Assembly (NCBI RefSeq): GCF_900177625.1
Contig: NZ_FXAU01000007.1
Coordinates: forward strand, 1 to 62,383
Direction: 5' to 3'
DNA: 62,383 bases
DNA from: Sphingobacterium psychroaquaticum
Lineage (GTDB): Bacteria; Bacteroidota; Bacteroidia; Sphingobacteriales; Sphingobacteriaceae
Numbering within the stretch: position 1 is the stretch's first letter; every line of letters starts with the position of its first letter. The translations under genes and the position numbers were made by a program. Of this stretch, positions 1-8,155 are shown in pieces. The notes under the pieces are model-generated. The model saw only the letters and a program-made list of their open reading frames with translations. It was not told the origin of the DNA and did not search any database.

Positions 1-12
1 ACCATAAACTAC

Positions 13-51
13 GATCTAACAACTATCTCCGACTATGATCCAACAACTATC
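13..51. repeat. Short degenerate tandem repeat
   Basis: The 15-base string gatctaacaactatc at 13-27 recurs with one mismatch at 37-51, a 24-base period, inside an AC-rich stretch free of genes (1-96). It lies just downstream of the stop of the minus-strand gene that ends at 97. No hairpin or conserved RNA is evident; it reads as low-complexity intergenic DNA. Confidence 0.5.
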
Positions 52-96
52 AACTACGAACTACCCCAACTACAGACGATCAATTAGCAACGTCAA

Positions 97-480
97 TTAC
101 TCTTCTTCGTAAAACTCTAATAGACTCGCGATGTAAGTTTCCTCCCAACCGGCTGTGATATCATCAAAGGCCTCATCTGGAATGTTCGTATGGTTTATTT
201 CGAACGATGTACCTTTTTTATGCTCATGAAGTTTCAATGTAACTATAGATAGTTCCTCTTGATCGCCGAAATACCATTGTTGTACGATTTTTTTATATGG
301 TTCTAGTGTTATAAAGCGTCCCTCTATTCCTCCGTCCCATAACGAGAATTCACCCCCTTCTTGCGGGTCTATCGATACAACATCACCAGTCCATAAACGA
401 GCTGTTATTTCGGTAGTCAATGCTTTATAAATGTCCTCCGGTGGAGCAGGAATAATACAATATTTTTTAAAATCTTTCAT
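97..480 (-). CDS. START-like / AHSA1-type SRPBCC domain protein
   Basis: A 127-residue single-domain protein of the SRPBCC (Bet v1/START-like) superfamily, closest to the AHSA1 group. Visible family signs are the N-terminal strand with IPAPPEDIYKALT, the EGGEFSLWDG turn, the ITLEPYKKIVQQW strand and the C-terminal helix ITAGWEETYIASLLEF. No signal peptide or membrane segment is present, so it should be cytosolic. Members bind hydrophobic ligands or act as co-chaperone-like proteins; the ligand of this one cannot be told from sequence. It is divergent from the rRNA methyltransferase gene on its right and probably monocistronic. Confidence 0.8.
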   Translation of the reverse strand: MKDFKKYCIIPAPPEDIYKALTTEITARLWTGDVVSIDPQEGGEFSLWDGGIEGRFITLEPYKKIVQQWYFGDQEELSIVTLKLHEHKKGTSFEINHTNIPDEAFDDITAGWEETYIASLLEFYEEE

Positions 481-537
481 TTTTTTGTTTTGCTATTTCT
501 GGATTATGGTAAATTTACGGAGAATTATAGATATAGC

Positions 538-1908
538 ATGGGTAATTTTCTACCAAACGAACTAATAGAGCGTTTAAGGAGCCGTACAGACTTCGATAGT
601 GAGGCTTTTGCTGAAATACATGAACGGGGAGACAAAGTGACCTCTGTGCGCTTAAATCCTGCAAAACCGGCTAAGCTTGATTTAGCCCTCTCAGAAACTA
701 TTCCTTGGTGTAAGGAAGGATATTATTTAACGGACAGGCCTGTTTTTACCTTGGATCCCTTGTATCATGCAGGAACGTACTATGTGCAAGAGGCCTCTTC
801 CATGTTTGTTTCATATATAATACGAGCGCTTGGATTGGATCACAAAGAAGATGTCCGGGCATTAGATCTATGTGCCGCGCCAGGAGGTAAATCTACCCTG
901 TTGAATAGTGTCTTGAACAACTCCTCATTATTGATCTCCAATGAAGTTATAAAAAGTAGAGCACTGATTTTGGTTGACAACCTGGTTCGCTGGGGAAACC
1001 CGAATGTTGTGGTAACAAATAACGATCCATCTGCTTTTAGCCGTTTACCTGGTTACTTTGATGTAATGGTTGTGGATGCTCCATGTTCTGGTTCTGGAAT
1101 GTTCCGGAAAGATCCGGGAGCGATTGATGAATGGTCTTTAGCAAATGTTAAACTTTGTAGTGATCGTCAGAGACGTATTTTAGCTGATGCACAAGCCTGT
1201 TTGAAGACCGATGGCTATTTAATCTATTCCACATGTTCGTATTCGGAAGAAGAGAATGAAGATATAGTGGATTGGCTTATCACTACGCACGGATTCGAAT
1301 CTATCTCGGTTGATATTGAAGATTCCTGGGGAATTACTAAAACCAGGAGTCGAGGAAAACAGGGCGAGGGATATCGTTTTTATCCACACCAAGTGAAAGG
1401 AGAAGGTTTCTTTTTATCGGTGTTACGGAAAAAGACTTCTGAGGAAACTTTTTCACGGAGAAAGATAAAGAAGGAGAAAAGTGACGTCCCAAAGGGATCT
1501 ATTGATAAATGGGTTAAGGATCCTTCTTTATTTTATACATTTATGCAAGGCGATAATATTCATATCGTTCCGAAGGAAATGGAGGAAGACCTTGCTATTA
1601 TACGCAGTGTACTTTATCTCAAAAATGCAGGAACTAATGTTGGGAAATGGTCTGGCAGAGAATTGATTCCGGCACATGATCTAGCGCTAAGTAACCATAT
1701 TAATATGGGGATTGAAGCGCAAGAGGTTGACCTGGATAGTGCATTAAACTTTTTGCGGAAGGAAACGATTGATATTGATTTGTTTTCAAATACTAAAAAC
1801 GGTTGGTGTCTTGTACGCTATCGAGGTATTAACTTGGGCTGGGTGAAAGTGCTTTCAAATCGGATAAATAATTATTATCCGAAGGAAATTCGGATTATGA
1901 ATTTATAG
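538..1908 (+). CDS. RsmF-like 16S rRNA (cytosine-C5) methyltransferase
   Basis: A NOL1/NOP2/Sun family RNA m5C methyltransferase of 456 residues when started at the ATG at 538. The frame is open back to 490, but the sequence from MGNFLPNELIERL onward is what matches the family start. SAM motif I LDLCAAPGGK lies near residues 110-118, the DAPCSGSGMFRKDP motif with one conserved Cys near 181-194, and the second conserved Cys in STCSYSEEE near 233. The GMFRKDP signature and the long C-terminal PUA-like/RsmF domain point to the RsmF branch, which modifies 16S rRNA C1407 in E. coli. Its 3' end overlaps the convergent coaBC stop by 14 bases. Confidence 0.85.
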   Translation: MGNFLPNELIERLRSRTDFDSEAFAEIHERGDKVTSVRLNPAKPAKLDLALSETIPWCKEGYYLTDRPVFTLDPLYHAGTYYVQEASSMFVSYIIRALGLDHKEDVRALDLCAAPGGKSTLLNSVLNNSSLLISNEVIKSRALILVDNLVRWGNPNVVVTNNDPSAFSRLPGYFDVMVVDAPCSGSGMFRKDPGAIDEWSLANVKLCSDRQRRILADAQACLKTDGYLIYSTCSYSEEENEDIVDWLITTHGFESISVDIEDSWGITKTRSRGKQGEGYRFYPHQVKGEGFFLSVLRKKTSEETFSRRKIKKEKSDVPKGSIDKWVKDPSLFYTFMQGDNIHIVPKEMEEDLAIIRSVLYLKNAGTNVGKWSGRELIPAHDLALSNHINMGIEAQEVDLDSALNFLRKETIDIDLFSNTKNGWCLVRYRGINLGWVKVLSNRINNYYPKEIRIMNL

Positions 1909-3106
1909 ATTGTTGGTGCTCCACAATAATAGTGGCTAGGTCACTCGCTACTTCTGTCTTATCCTTTAGCGGAAAGGTTGAAGTATGTCCCGATTTGCTA
2001 ATTATCGTTACTTTATTTGTATCGTGTGCGAAACCAGCGCCCTCATCCTCCATTGTATTGAGAACAATAAAGTCTAAGTTTTTACGTGAAAGCTTGCTTT
2101 TTGCGTTTTCTATGGCATTGTTTGTTTCCAAAGCAAAGCCCACTAATGTTTGTTTAACACTCTTTTTTTGTCCTAATGTAGCCAGGATATCTGTTGTCTT
2201 CGTTAAGTCGATCTGAAAACTGTTTTCTTTTTTCTTGATCTTTTGCGTTGCAACTTCCACAGGTGTATAGTCAGCTACAGCAGCGCTCATAACGATAATG
2301 TCGGCGAGCTCAAAATACGCATTACAAGCGTTAAGCATATCGCTGGCAGAGGTTACATCTACTCTAGTAACACCTTTTGGAGTCTCTAGAGCTGTTGGGC
2401 CACTTACTAAAACAACATCAGCGCCTAGAGCAGAAAGCGTATTGGCGATTGCATAGCCCATTTTCCCACTCGAGTGATTGCCGATAAAACGAACCGGGTC
2501 GATCGCTTCATAGGTTGGGCCTGCGGACACCAGGGCTTTTTTACCCTTTAAAGGAAGTACTTCATTAAAAAGCTGTTGAATTTTTTCTACGATTTCTTCC
2601 GGCTCGGCCAGGCGCCCCTGACCAATTAAGCCACTGGCGAGCTCACCATCGGTCGGTTCTATCAAGATGTTTCCGTCGCGCTGTAGGAACTCGATGTTAC
2701 GCTGTGTCGCTGGGTGCTTCCACATATCTAAATCCATGGCAGGAGCAAACATTACTGGGCACCTTGCAGAAAGGTATGTCGCGAGCAAAAGATTATCACA
2801 AATACCGTTTGCCATTTTGCTTAAGGTGTTGGCCGAAGCAGGAGCAACGAGTAGCAGGTCTGCTTGCAAGCCAAGCGCTACATGATTGTGCCATTGACCC
2901 GATTGTGAATCGAAATAAGCAGAAAGGACCGGATTTTTTGATAAAGTCGCTAGGGTAAGCGGGGTAATGAAGTTCTGTGCATCAGGGGTCATTATTACCT
3001 GCACCTGGGCATTCTCTTTAACCAATAGGCGAATCAGAGATGCAATTTTGTATGCGGCAATACTGCCGCATACACCAATTACAATATTTTTGCCCTGTAA
3101 AGACAT
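1895..3106 (-). CDS. coaBC: Bifunctional phosphopantothenoylcysteine decarboxylase / phosphopantothenate-cysteine ligase
   Basis: This 403-residue fusion carries out the second and third steps of coenzyme A synthesis from pantothenate. The N-terminal flavodoxin-like CoaC half (about 1-180) shows GVCGSIAAYK, the active-site His75 in HNHVALG, and PAMDLDMW. The C-terminal CoaB half starts near 188 with VSAGPTYEAIDPVRFIGNHSSGKMG. Two residues differ from E. coli Dfp: the substrate-clamp Asn125 is Asp, and the Cys158 position of the flap is Ser (GELASGLIGQGRL). It is the last gene of a bamD-rpoZ-coaBC operon, starting 9 bases after rpoZ ends, and it ends convergently with the rRNA methyltransferase. 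Confidence 0.95.
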   Translation of the reverse strand: MSLQGKNIVIGVCGSIAAYKIASLIRLLVKENAQVQVIMTPDAQNFITPLTLATLSKNPVLSAYFDSQSGQWHNHVALGLQADLLLVAPASANTLSKMANGICDNLLLATYLSARCPVMFAPAMDLDMWKHPATQRNIEFLQRDGNILIEPTDGELASGLIGQGRLAEPEEIVEKIQQLFNEVLPLKGKKALVSAGPTYEAIDPVRFIGNHSSGKMGYAIANTLSALGADVVLVSGPTALETPKGVTRVDVTSASDMLNACNAYFELADIIVMSAAVADYTPVEVATQKIKKKENSFQIDLTKTTDILATLGQKKSVKQTLVGFALETNNAIENAKSKLSRKNLDFIVLNTMEDEGAGFAHDTNKVTIISKSGHTSTFPLKDKTEVASDLATIIVEHQQSINS

Positions 3107-3115
3107 CTGTCTCGT

Positions 3116-3445
3116 TTATTCTTGCTCTTTAGATGGGTTTCTAAAGTAAATTTTGTCATTAAGAAACTCGTCAACAGCGATCAACGATGACTTAGGCATA
3201 CGCTCGTAGTGTTTAGAAATTTCAATTTGTTCACGGTTTTCAAATACCTCTTCCAAATTGTCATTGTTACTTGCAAACTCAGCAAGCTTACCATTTAGTT
3301 CTTCTTTGATGTCAACAGCAATTTGATTTGCACGCTTTGAAATCACAACAATAGACTCGTAAATATTCTCAGTCCCTTTGTCCAATTGTCTTAAATCACG
3401 TGTTACTGTTGAATTTGGAACAGAAGTGTTTTTATTTTGACTCAT
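3116..3445 (-). CDS. rpoZ: DNA-directed RNA polymerase omega subunit, Bacteroidota type
   Basis: A 109-residue cytosolic protein whose central helix block (NIYESIVVISKRANQIA, about 28-44, followed by IKEELNGKLAEF) matches the omega/RPB6 fold that helps assemble the beta-prime subunit. The N-terminal and C-terminal extensions are those seen in Bacteroidota members. Its place between bamD and coaBC is a conserved arrangement in the phylum and supports the call. It starts 26 bases after the bamD stop, with no promoter-like motif seen in between, so it is probably co-transcribed with bamD. Confidence 0.8.
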   Translation of the reverse strand: MSQNKNTSVPNSTVTRDLRQLDKGTENIYESIVVISKRANQIAVDIKEELNGKLAEFASNNDNLEEVFENREQIEISKHYERMPKSSLIAVDEFLNDKIYFRNPSKEQE

Positions 3446-3471
3446 TTTAAAATGTATTATGAATTTCTAAT

Positions 3472-4395
3472 TTATTCTTTTGCTGAAGCTTTTTCTTTCG
3501 CTTCTGCCTCTTCTTTGGTGATACCCAATTCTCGTTGCTGATCTTCGCGTATCTTATTAATTTCGTTCATGCGTTTTACGACATAAGCGATTTGTTTTTC
3601 TGCACTCGACCTAAGATCGTCAGCTTCTTTTTTGTATTTGCTATTCGGATAGTGCTCTACAAAAGACTGGTAATAGTCAATCGCTTCATTATATCTCACT
3701 TCTTGACGGAAAGGCATACTGTTTTGTGCAAACAAATATTGAGCCTTAACGATTAAAAATTCGATCTCCTCTGCATATTTCGTGTCCGGATATTCGCGAA
3801 GCATGTTTTCAAAAGCGATAACAGCGGCGCGGTAATCATCCGGCTGTCCCATATCGAAATACAATTTCGCATTAGCAAAAGCCTTTTGCTCTAGTTTGTC
3901 GCGAAGCCCTTGTATTAAATCTCCCGCTTCCTTTGCCTTTGCTCCGTCCGGATATAAGTTGATAAACAACTGCAATTCGTCGATAGCTTTTCTCGTGTTC
4001 TCCTGGTCTAACGATGAGCGAGGAGAGTCCAAGTAAAAGCAGTAAGCAGACATGAAACGACATTCTTCTGCGCGGGGACTATTTGGATACGTGCTCGCAA
4101 AGTTCTTGAAGGAGAAACGTGCCGAAGTATAATCTCGAAGACGGTAGTTCGTATAAGCCGTATAATAATATAGATCTTCCGCTTCGGATTGCCCTCTATA
4201 TTTTATCATAAGGTCATCAAAAAGAACCAAAGCTTTGGTATATTTTTTCTTCTCGTACAACTTGACGGCTTCTTGATACTTCATTGCAATATTATTGCTT
4301 GCACGAAGTTTCTCAAACTTGCTCTTGCAGCTTGAAACAGAAACAACAATGGCAACGCCTGCCAATAACGATACTATACGTCTATTTAAAAACAT
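3472..4395 (-). CDS. bamD: Outer membrane assembly lipoprotein BamD
   Basis: A TPR-rich lipoprotein of 307 residues, part of the BAM complex that folds outer-membrane beta-barrels. The signal peptide MFLNRRIVSLLAGVAIVVSV leads to a lipobox Cys at residue 23. The mature part is a run of five or so TPR motifs (for example AVKLYEKKKYTKALVLFDDL and AIDYYQSFVEHYPNSKYKKEA). The frame is open eight codons further up, but that start would lie inside the promoter TTG-N20-TATCTTTG at 4400-4430, so the ATG at 4395, four bases from the -7 box, is preferred. It is the first gene of the bamD-rpoZ-coaBC operon. Confidence 0.92.
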   Translation of the reverse strand: MFLNRRIVSLLAGVAIVVSVSSCKSKFEKLRASNNIAMKYQEAVKLYEKKKYTKALVLFDDLMIKYRGQSEAEDLYYYTAYTNYRLRDYTSARFSFKNFASTYPNSPRAEECRFMSAYCFYLDSPRSSLDQENTRKAIDELQLFINLYPDGAKAKEAGDLIQGLRDKLEQKAFANAKLYFDMGQPDDYRAAVIAFENMLREYPDTKYAEEIEFLIVKAQYLFAQNSMPFRQEVRYNEAIDYYQSFVEHYPNSKYKKEADDLRSSAEKQIAYVVKRMNEINKIREDQQRELGITKEEAEAKEKASAKE

Positions 4396-4399
4396 TTTA

Positions 4400-4430
4400 C
4401 AAAGATACGTGAAATTCAAATAAGATTCAA
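4400..4430 (-). promoter_or_regulatory. bamD promoter (Bacteroidota consensus)
   Basis: On the minus strand TTG (4430-4428), a 20-base spacer and TATCTTTG (4407-4400) match the Bacteroidota -33/-7 consensus TTG/TAnnTTTG. The -7 box ends four bases before the bamD ATG, implying a leader of almost zero length. Confidence 0.7.
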
Positions 4431-4622
4431 TTAATTTTTAGAGGGGAAAGATACAGGTATTATAAACCTAAACCTACTCGTTTGGAGTGCTTTAACATTC
4501 TTTAACCCTGTTTAAGGGAGGTGTGTCAATGGAATGTTGAAATTGCGCCCTATTGTTTAGGTCAAACCGCATTTTTTTAATAAATTGATTATCTTTACAA
4601 AGAATTTATTTTATATAGAAAA

Positions 4623-4898
4623 ATGACATTACACGAGCGAGTAGAACAAGCATTGGATACGATTCGTCCCTATTTAGAGACGGATGGTGGTAACGTAAGT
4701 ATTGAGGAAATTACTCCAGATAATGTAGTTCGGTTAAAATTGCTGGGAACATGTGCGAGTTGTTCGATGAGCATAATGACTTTCAAGGCGGGATTAGAGC
4801 AAGCGATTAAGAAAGCAGTGCCAGAGATTACAGGTGTTGAAGCGATCAACTTAACAGACATGAACGATCCCAACGCGATTACACCAGGGCAAATCTAG
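4623..4898 (+). CDS. NifU C-terminal domain Fe-S scaffold protein
   Basis: A 91-residue protein made of the NifU C-terminal domain only. The hallmark CxxC is at Cys44 and Cys47 in LLGTCASCSMSIMTFKAG, preceded by the conserved ETDGGNVSIEEI. Such proteins (NfuA-like, Nfu-type) carry and hand over [4Fe-4S] clusters in the cytosol. The start codon is the ATG at 4623, and a TATCTTTAC string some 30 bases upstream resembles a -7 box. It is divergent from bamD. No ISC or SUF genes are nearby. Confidence 0.88.
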   Translation: MTLHERVEQALDTIRPYLETDGGNVSIEEITPDNVVRLKLLGTCASCSMSIMTFKAGLEQAIKKAVPEITGVEAINLTDMNDPNAITPGQI

Positions 4899-4953
4899 TA
4901 AGGTTAACACAATTTAACAGCCTTCTTTATAGGAGATTGTATAATTTTGGAGC

Positions 4954-5601
4954 ATGACAGGACGATTAGTTATTCTCTTCATGGTGGTTTTCTTTTTAAG
5001 TGCTATTCATGCGCAAGGACAAGAAAAGAAAATTTTGCAGTTCAGTGGACTTATAAGTTCAGTTGGAGGAGAACTCCCTGTTCCTTTTGTAACGGTTACT
5101 AACGTCAGCTACAATAACCAGGCGCATGCTGCGAACAATGAAGGTTTCTTTTCTTTTGTTGCTCATGCTGGTGATACGATTCGTTTTACATCTGTTGGTT
5201 TTGATCCATTAGAATATGTAATTCCGTTTACAAACTCAGATAAATATACAGCAAGAATTAGTATGAAAAGTCTCGTTATTGAACTTCCTGCTGTCATGCC
5301 TTACCCCTGGGCAAGTATCGAAGAGTTTAATATTGCTTTCTTAGCGTTGAATGTAAATGACGACGATGCTTCTCGTATAAAAAGAAACCTTTCTCCAGAA
5401 GCGCTTGCCGCTCTTGCCGCTACAGTTCCGCGTAGCGCAGAAGAAATTCAAACATTTAACTCCATGCAGCGTCATATTAATATGACGAATAAAAACATCA
5501 ATCAACGCTATGCAAACCCGTTATTGAGTCCTTTTGCATGGGGATCGTTCATCAACTCTATCGTTAAAGGAGACTACAGTAGAAAGCGCTTGCAGTATTA
5601 G
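4954..5601 (+). CDS. Secreted protein with carboxypeptidase-regulatory-like domain
   Basis: A 215-residue exported protein. A signal peptide ends near AIHAQG (residue 22-24), and residues about 30-110 form a CarboxypepD_reg-like beta-sandwich (FSGLISSVGGELPVPFVTVTN and DTIRFTSVGFDPLEYVI). This is the same fold found at the N-terminus of Bacteroidota TonB-dependent receptors, but here no barrel follows. The C-terminal 100 residues (SRIKRNLSPEALAALAAT, MQRHINMTNKNINQRY) are helical and match no family I can name. A TAATTTTG -7 box at 4942-4949 sits four bases before the ATG. Function unknown; cell-envelope location inferred. Confidence 0.75.
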   Translation: MTGRLVILFMVVFFLSAIHAQGQEKKILQFSGLISSVGGELPVPFVTVTNVSYNNQAHAANNEGFFSFVAHAGDTIRFTSVGFDPLEYVIPFTNSDKYTARISMKSLVIELPAVMPYPWASIEEFNIAFLALNVNDDDASRIKRNLSPEALAALAATVPRSAEEIQTFNSMQRHINMTNKNINQRYANPLLSPFAWGSFINSIVKGDYSRKRLQY

Positions 5602-5627
5602 TCCTGATAGCCTCGTTTTCCTATACC

Positions 5628-6860
5628 CTATATTTTCGTGTCGTTTTTGATTTCGCGCACGCTCAAATGAGCCGCGAGATAAGAGACAAATGTTGCGACC
5701 ACCATAACGGTAATAAATACAATGACAAAGTCCATAGTTCGAATGTCCACGGGGTAGACATCCATAATCGCATTCGCGCCTTCTCCAGTCGTAATAAAAC
5801 CATATTTTTCTTGAAACAAGCAAAAGAGTAAACCCAAGGCAATACCTATTACTCCCCCAAGAAATGCGATCATGACGCCTTCGTAAAAGAAGATCCGCTG
5901 TATGAGGCTTTTGTTTGCGCCGAGGCTTTGTAAAACCAGCATATCTTCTTTTTTGTCGATAACGAGCATGGTAAGAGAACCAATAATATTGAAGATGGCA
6001 ATAATGCAAATAATGGTAAGGATAAAGAAAACGATCCATTTCTCGGAACGGACAGTTTTGTATAATAACGGGTTTTGTTGCTCTCGATCCTTCACCTTAA
6101 ATGTGTCGCCAAGTGCCGTCTGTATCTCTTTCTTTAAGCCTTGTACCGTAGAGGAGTCTTTTGTGTAGATCTCTATAGCCGACACATTTTTGTGCTCATT
6201 GAGTAGGTCTCGGGCAAAGGGAAGCGGTGTGATAATAAGATTATCGTACCCTTGTTGATATTGTAGTACGCCACGAGGCGAAATGCTTCTGATATTGATC
6301 TCATCCATAGGGTTAACACTACTGCCCGCCTGGACACCTTTGCGCGGAGAGAAAAGCTGTATGGTATTGTCAATCCCTTCTATCGGGACACGAAGGTTGG
6401 ATTGAATCTGAGCACCTATTATGGCATACGGAATGCTATCCGGATAAATATCAAAGTCGCCGGCATAGAGCATGTTTTCATGGTCAACAGCCAATAAGCT
6501 TGCCGGTTCGACCCCCTTTACCTGTGCTATGAATTGATGGTTATCATACTGGATCAGTATTTTGTCTTCAAGGACCTCCGTATAACTTTGAATCTTATTA
6601 TTTTTGCGCAGATCGTCGAAAAAAGGCTGTTTGGTCGAAAAAACTTTCCCTTCCGCAGGCTCAATACGTAACTCTGGCGCAAAAGTACTGTAGAGCGATA
6701 AGATGAGCTTCTCCATCCCATTGTAAAAGGAGAGTACGATAACCAAGGCTGCGCTACTAACAAGTACTCCAATAACACTGATGGAGGAAATGATATTAAT
6801 AGCATTGACTGATTTTTTAGAAAACAGGTAGCGTATGGCAAAGAAAAAAGGAAGCTTCAT
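5628..6860 (-). CDS. LolC/LolE-like ABC transporter permease (FtsX domain)
   Basis: A 410-residue inner-membrane permease. One membrane helix lies near residues 18-42 (AINIISSISVIGVLVSSAAL), then a periplasmic MacB-like domain (about 45-265), then three C-terminal helices near 272-298, 318-345 and 376-398 typical of the FtsX fold. The short loop VIDKKEDMLVLQSLGANKS is the conserved cytosolic coupling segment. This topology is that of LolC/LolE, which extract lipoproteins from the inner membrane. No ATPase gene is adjacent, so the partner must be encoded elsewhere. It starts 9 bases after the metallohydrolase gene and is likely co-transcribed with it. Confidence 0.85.
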   Translation of the reverse strand: MKLPFFFAIRYLFSKKSVNAINIISSISVIGVLVSSAALVIVLSFYNGMEKLILSLYSTFAPELRIEPAEGKVFSTKQPFFDDLRKNNKIQSYTEVLEDKILIQYDNHQFIAQVKGVEPASLLAVDHENMLYAGDFDIYPDSIPYAIIGAQIQSNLRVPIEGIDNTIQLFSPRKGVQAGSSVNPMDEINIRSISPRGVLQYQQGYDNLIITPLPFARDLLNEHKNVSAIEIYTKDSSTVQGLKKEIQTALGDTFKVKDREQQNPLLYKTVRSEKWIVFFILTIICIIAIFNIIGSLTMLVIDKKEDMLVLQSLGANKSLIQRIFFYEGVMIAFLGGVIGIALGLLFCLFQEKYGFITTGEGANAIMDVYPVDIRTMDFVIVFITVMVVATFVSYLAAHLSVREIKNDTKI

Positions 6861-6869
6861 ATCGTTTGT

Positions 6870-7511
6870 TTAACCTCTAACAAAAGGGTTTGTTTCTTTT
6901 TCGTATCCTACTGTTGTTGTTGGGCCATGACCAGGGTACACGACCGTGTTGTCAGGAAGTGTATAAACTTCTTTTTTTATACTATCCAGAAGTAGTTGAT
7001 GGTTTCCTCCTGGTAAATCAGTCCTTCCAATACTGTTTCTGAACAATACGTCGCCACCAATTAAAAAACCATAATCCGCAGAATAGAAACATAAGTGAGC
7101 GGGGGAGTGCCCCGGAACAAATAATGTTTTTAAAATATGGCTACCGATGGTAATTTCAGATCCTTCTTGCAGAAATGCTTCTGGAATGGGAGAAACTTCA
7201 TAACGGATACCATACATCGGCGCATAGTTTTGTACGGCAACTAAAGTGGGCACCTCGCCCTCATGGAGTTGTGGCATTAGTCCATATTGTTCAAAAATAA
7301 AACGATTTCCTAGAACATGGTCTACATGACAATGGGTATTTACGAGCGCAACAGGTGTTAACTTTTGATCGGTGATAAACTGAGTAAGCTCTTGTTCTTC
7401 CTGCGTAGAAGATGTCCCCGGATCAAATATAGCGCAGTTGCCGATTTCGTCATACACGATATACGTGTTTTCTTGAAACGGATTAAACGTAAATGTTTGT
7501 ATTTTTAACAT
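6870..7511 (-). CDS. MBL-fold metallohydrolase, glyoxalase II-like
   Basis: A 213-residue metallo-beta-lactamase-fold hydrolase. The metal-binding HxHxDH motif is at His60, His62, Asp64 and His65 (NTHCHVDH). Further ligands are seen in LFVPGHSPAHL, IGGDVLFRNSIGR (the bridging Asp) and YPGHGPTT. The length and the GRTDLPGG loop match the short hydroxyacylglutathione-hydrolase-like branch, which lacks the long C-terminal glutathione-binding domain, so the real thioester substrate is open. A TATCTTTG box at 7516-7523 on the minus strand is four bases from the ATG. It leads into the permease gene. Confidence 0.87.
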   Translation of the reverse strand: MLKIQTFTFNPFQENTYIVYDEIGNCAIFDPGTSSTQEEQELTQFITDQKLTPVALVNTHCHVDHVLGNRFIFEQYGLMPQLHEGEVPTLVAVQNYAPMYGIRYEVSPIPEAFLQEGSEITIGSHILKTLFVPGHSPAHLCFYSADYGFLIGGDVLFRNSIGRTDLPGGNHQLLLDSIKKEVYTLPDNTVVYPGHGPTTTVGYEKETNPFVRG

Positions 7512-7515
7512 ATAT

Positions 7516-7523
7516 CAAAGATA
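7516..7523 (-). promoter_or_regulatory. Putative -7 promoter element for the MBL-fold gene
   Basis: The minus strand reads TATCTTTG, a perfect TAnnTTTG box, four bases before the start codon at 7511. No clear TTG element lies at the expected -33 distance, so this is weaker than the bamD and rnhB promoters. Confidence 0.45.
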
Positions 7524-7564
7524 CTGAGATAAATTTAAACTTAAGGATTCACGTACCTCGACGC

Positions 7565-8155
7565 TTACTTCCATGTAATGGTATTTACCATGCGCTCTAT
7601 ATCCGCTTGTATAAATTCGAGCACGGGAGCAATGGAGTCCATATTAGGTTTCTCATTGAAGTAAAGAGCCGCGCGGAGATAATGCGTTGTGCTATCAGAT
7701 ACAAAAAACTGTAAGTTTGAAGCCGTATTACCTTTAATGTAGTACGTTAAGCCATATACTGCATCTTCAGGCCGATTGATCCTACGTTGGTCAATAGCGG
7801 ATGCTTTGGCGGTATGTTTAAAAGCAAAGGTGCGTGCATCTTCTGTTAAGGCACTAAATGGTGCCTGTGGTGAGATCTTAAAGTAGCTGATGTGTAAACG
7901 CGCATTATAAGCGGGGAAGTCGAGGTTTTTCCAGCACGGTTGTGCGCCAGCAGAACGGTCATCACGCAGGACACTGTAGGACGGAATGTCCATAGTAAAA
8001 GGACAGCCTGTTTTAGCCTCTTGATAGGTTTTCTCGGGAAAGCTGATTCGAAAGAAGCCTCTAGGTTTCGGACTATAGTCTGATGTATTGGTGCAGCTTA
8101 TAATCGTTCCCAAAATTATGACGAAGAAAATAATAGAGGTTTTAATCTTTTGCAT
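7565..8155 (-). CDS. gldD: Gliding motility lipoprotein GldD
   Basis: A 196-residue lipoprotein of the GldD family, one of the proteins needed for gliding in flavobacteria and widely kept in Bacteroidota. The signal peptide MQKIKTSIIFFVIILGTIIS is followed by the lipobox Cys at residue 21. The mature N-terminus holds the family signature YSPKPRGFFRISFPEKTY, and later IDQRRINRPEDAVYGLTYYI. Start codon 8155 is chosen because it places the signal peptide at the N-terminus; the frame is open further up inside aroE. The ATG overlaps the last 14 bases of aroE, so the two are translationally coupled. In non-gliding species GldD is retained without a known role. Confidence 0.88.
   Translation of the reverse strand: MQKIKTSIIFFVIILGTIISCTNTSDYSPKPRGFFRISFPEKTYQEAKTGCPFTMDIPSYSVLRDDRSAGAQPCWKNLDFPAYNARLHISYFKISPQAPFSALTEDARTFAFKHTAKASAIDQRRINRPEDAVYGLTYYIKGNTASNLQFFVSDSTTHYLRAALYFNEKPNMDSIAPVLEFIQADIERMVNTITWK

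Noticed and set aside
13..51. Possible CRISPR-like repeat
   Set aside because: Only two imperfect 15-base copies at 24-base period, no spacers and no cas genes.
5521..6039. Open frame of 172 codons within the LolC/E-like permease gene in another frame
   Set aside because: Composition (runs of Tyr, Arg, His, Cys) is that of a shadow frame; the permease frame has clear membrane helices and conserved motifs.
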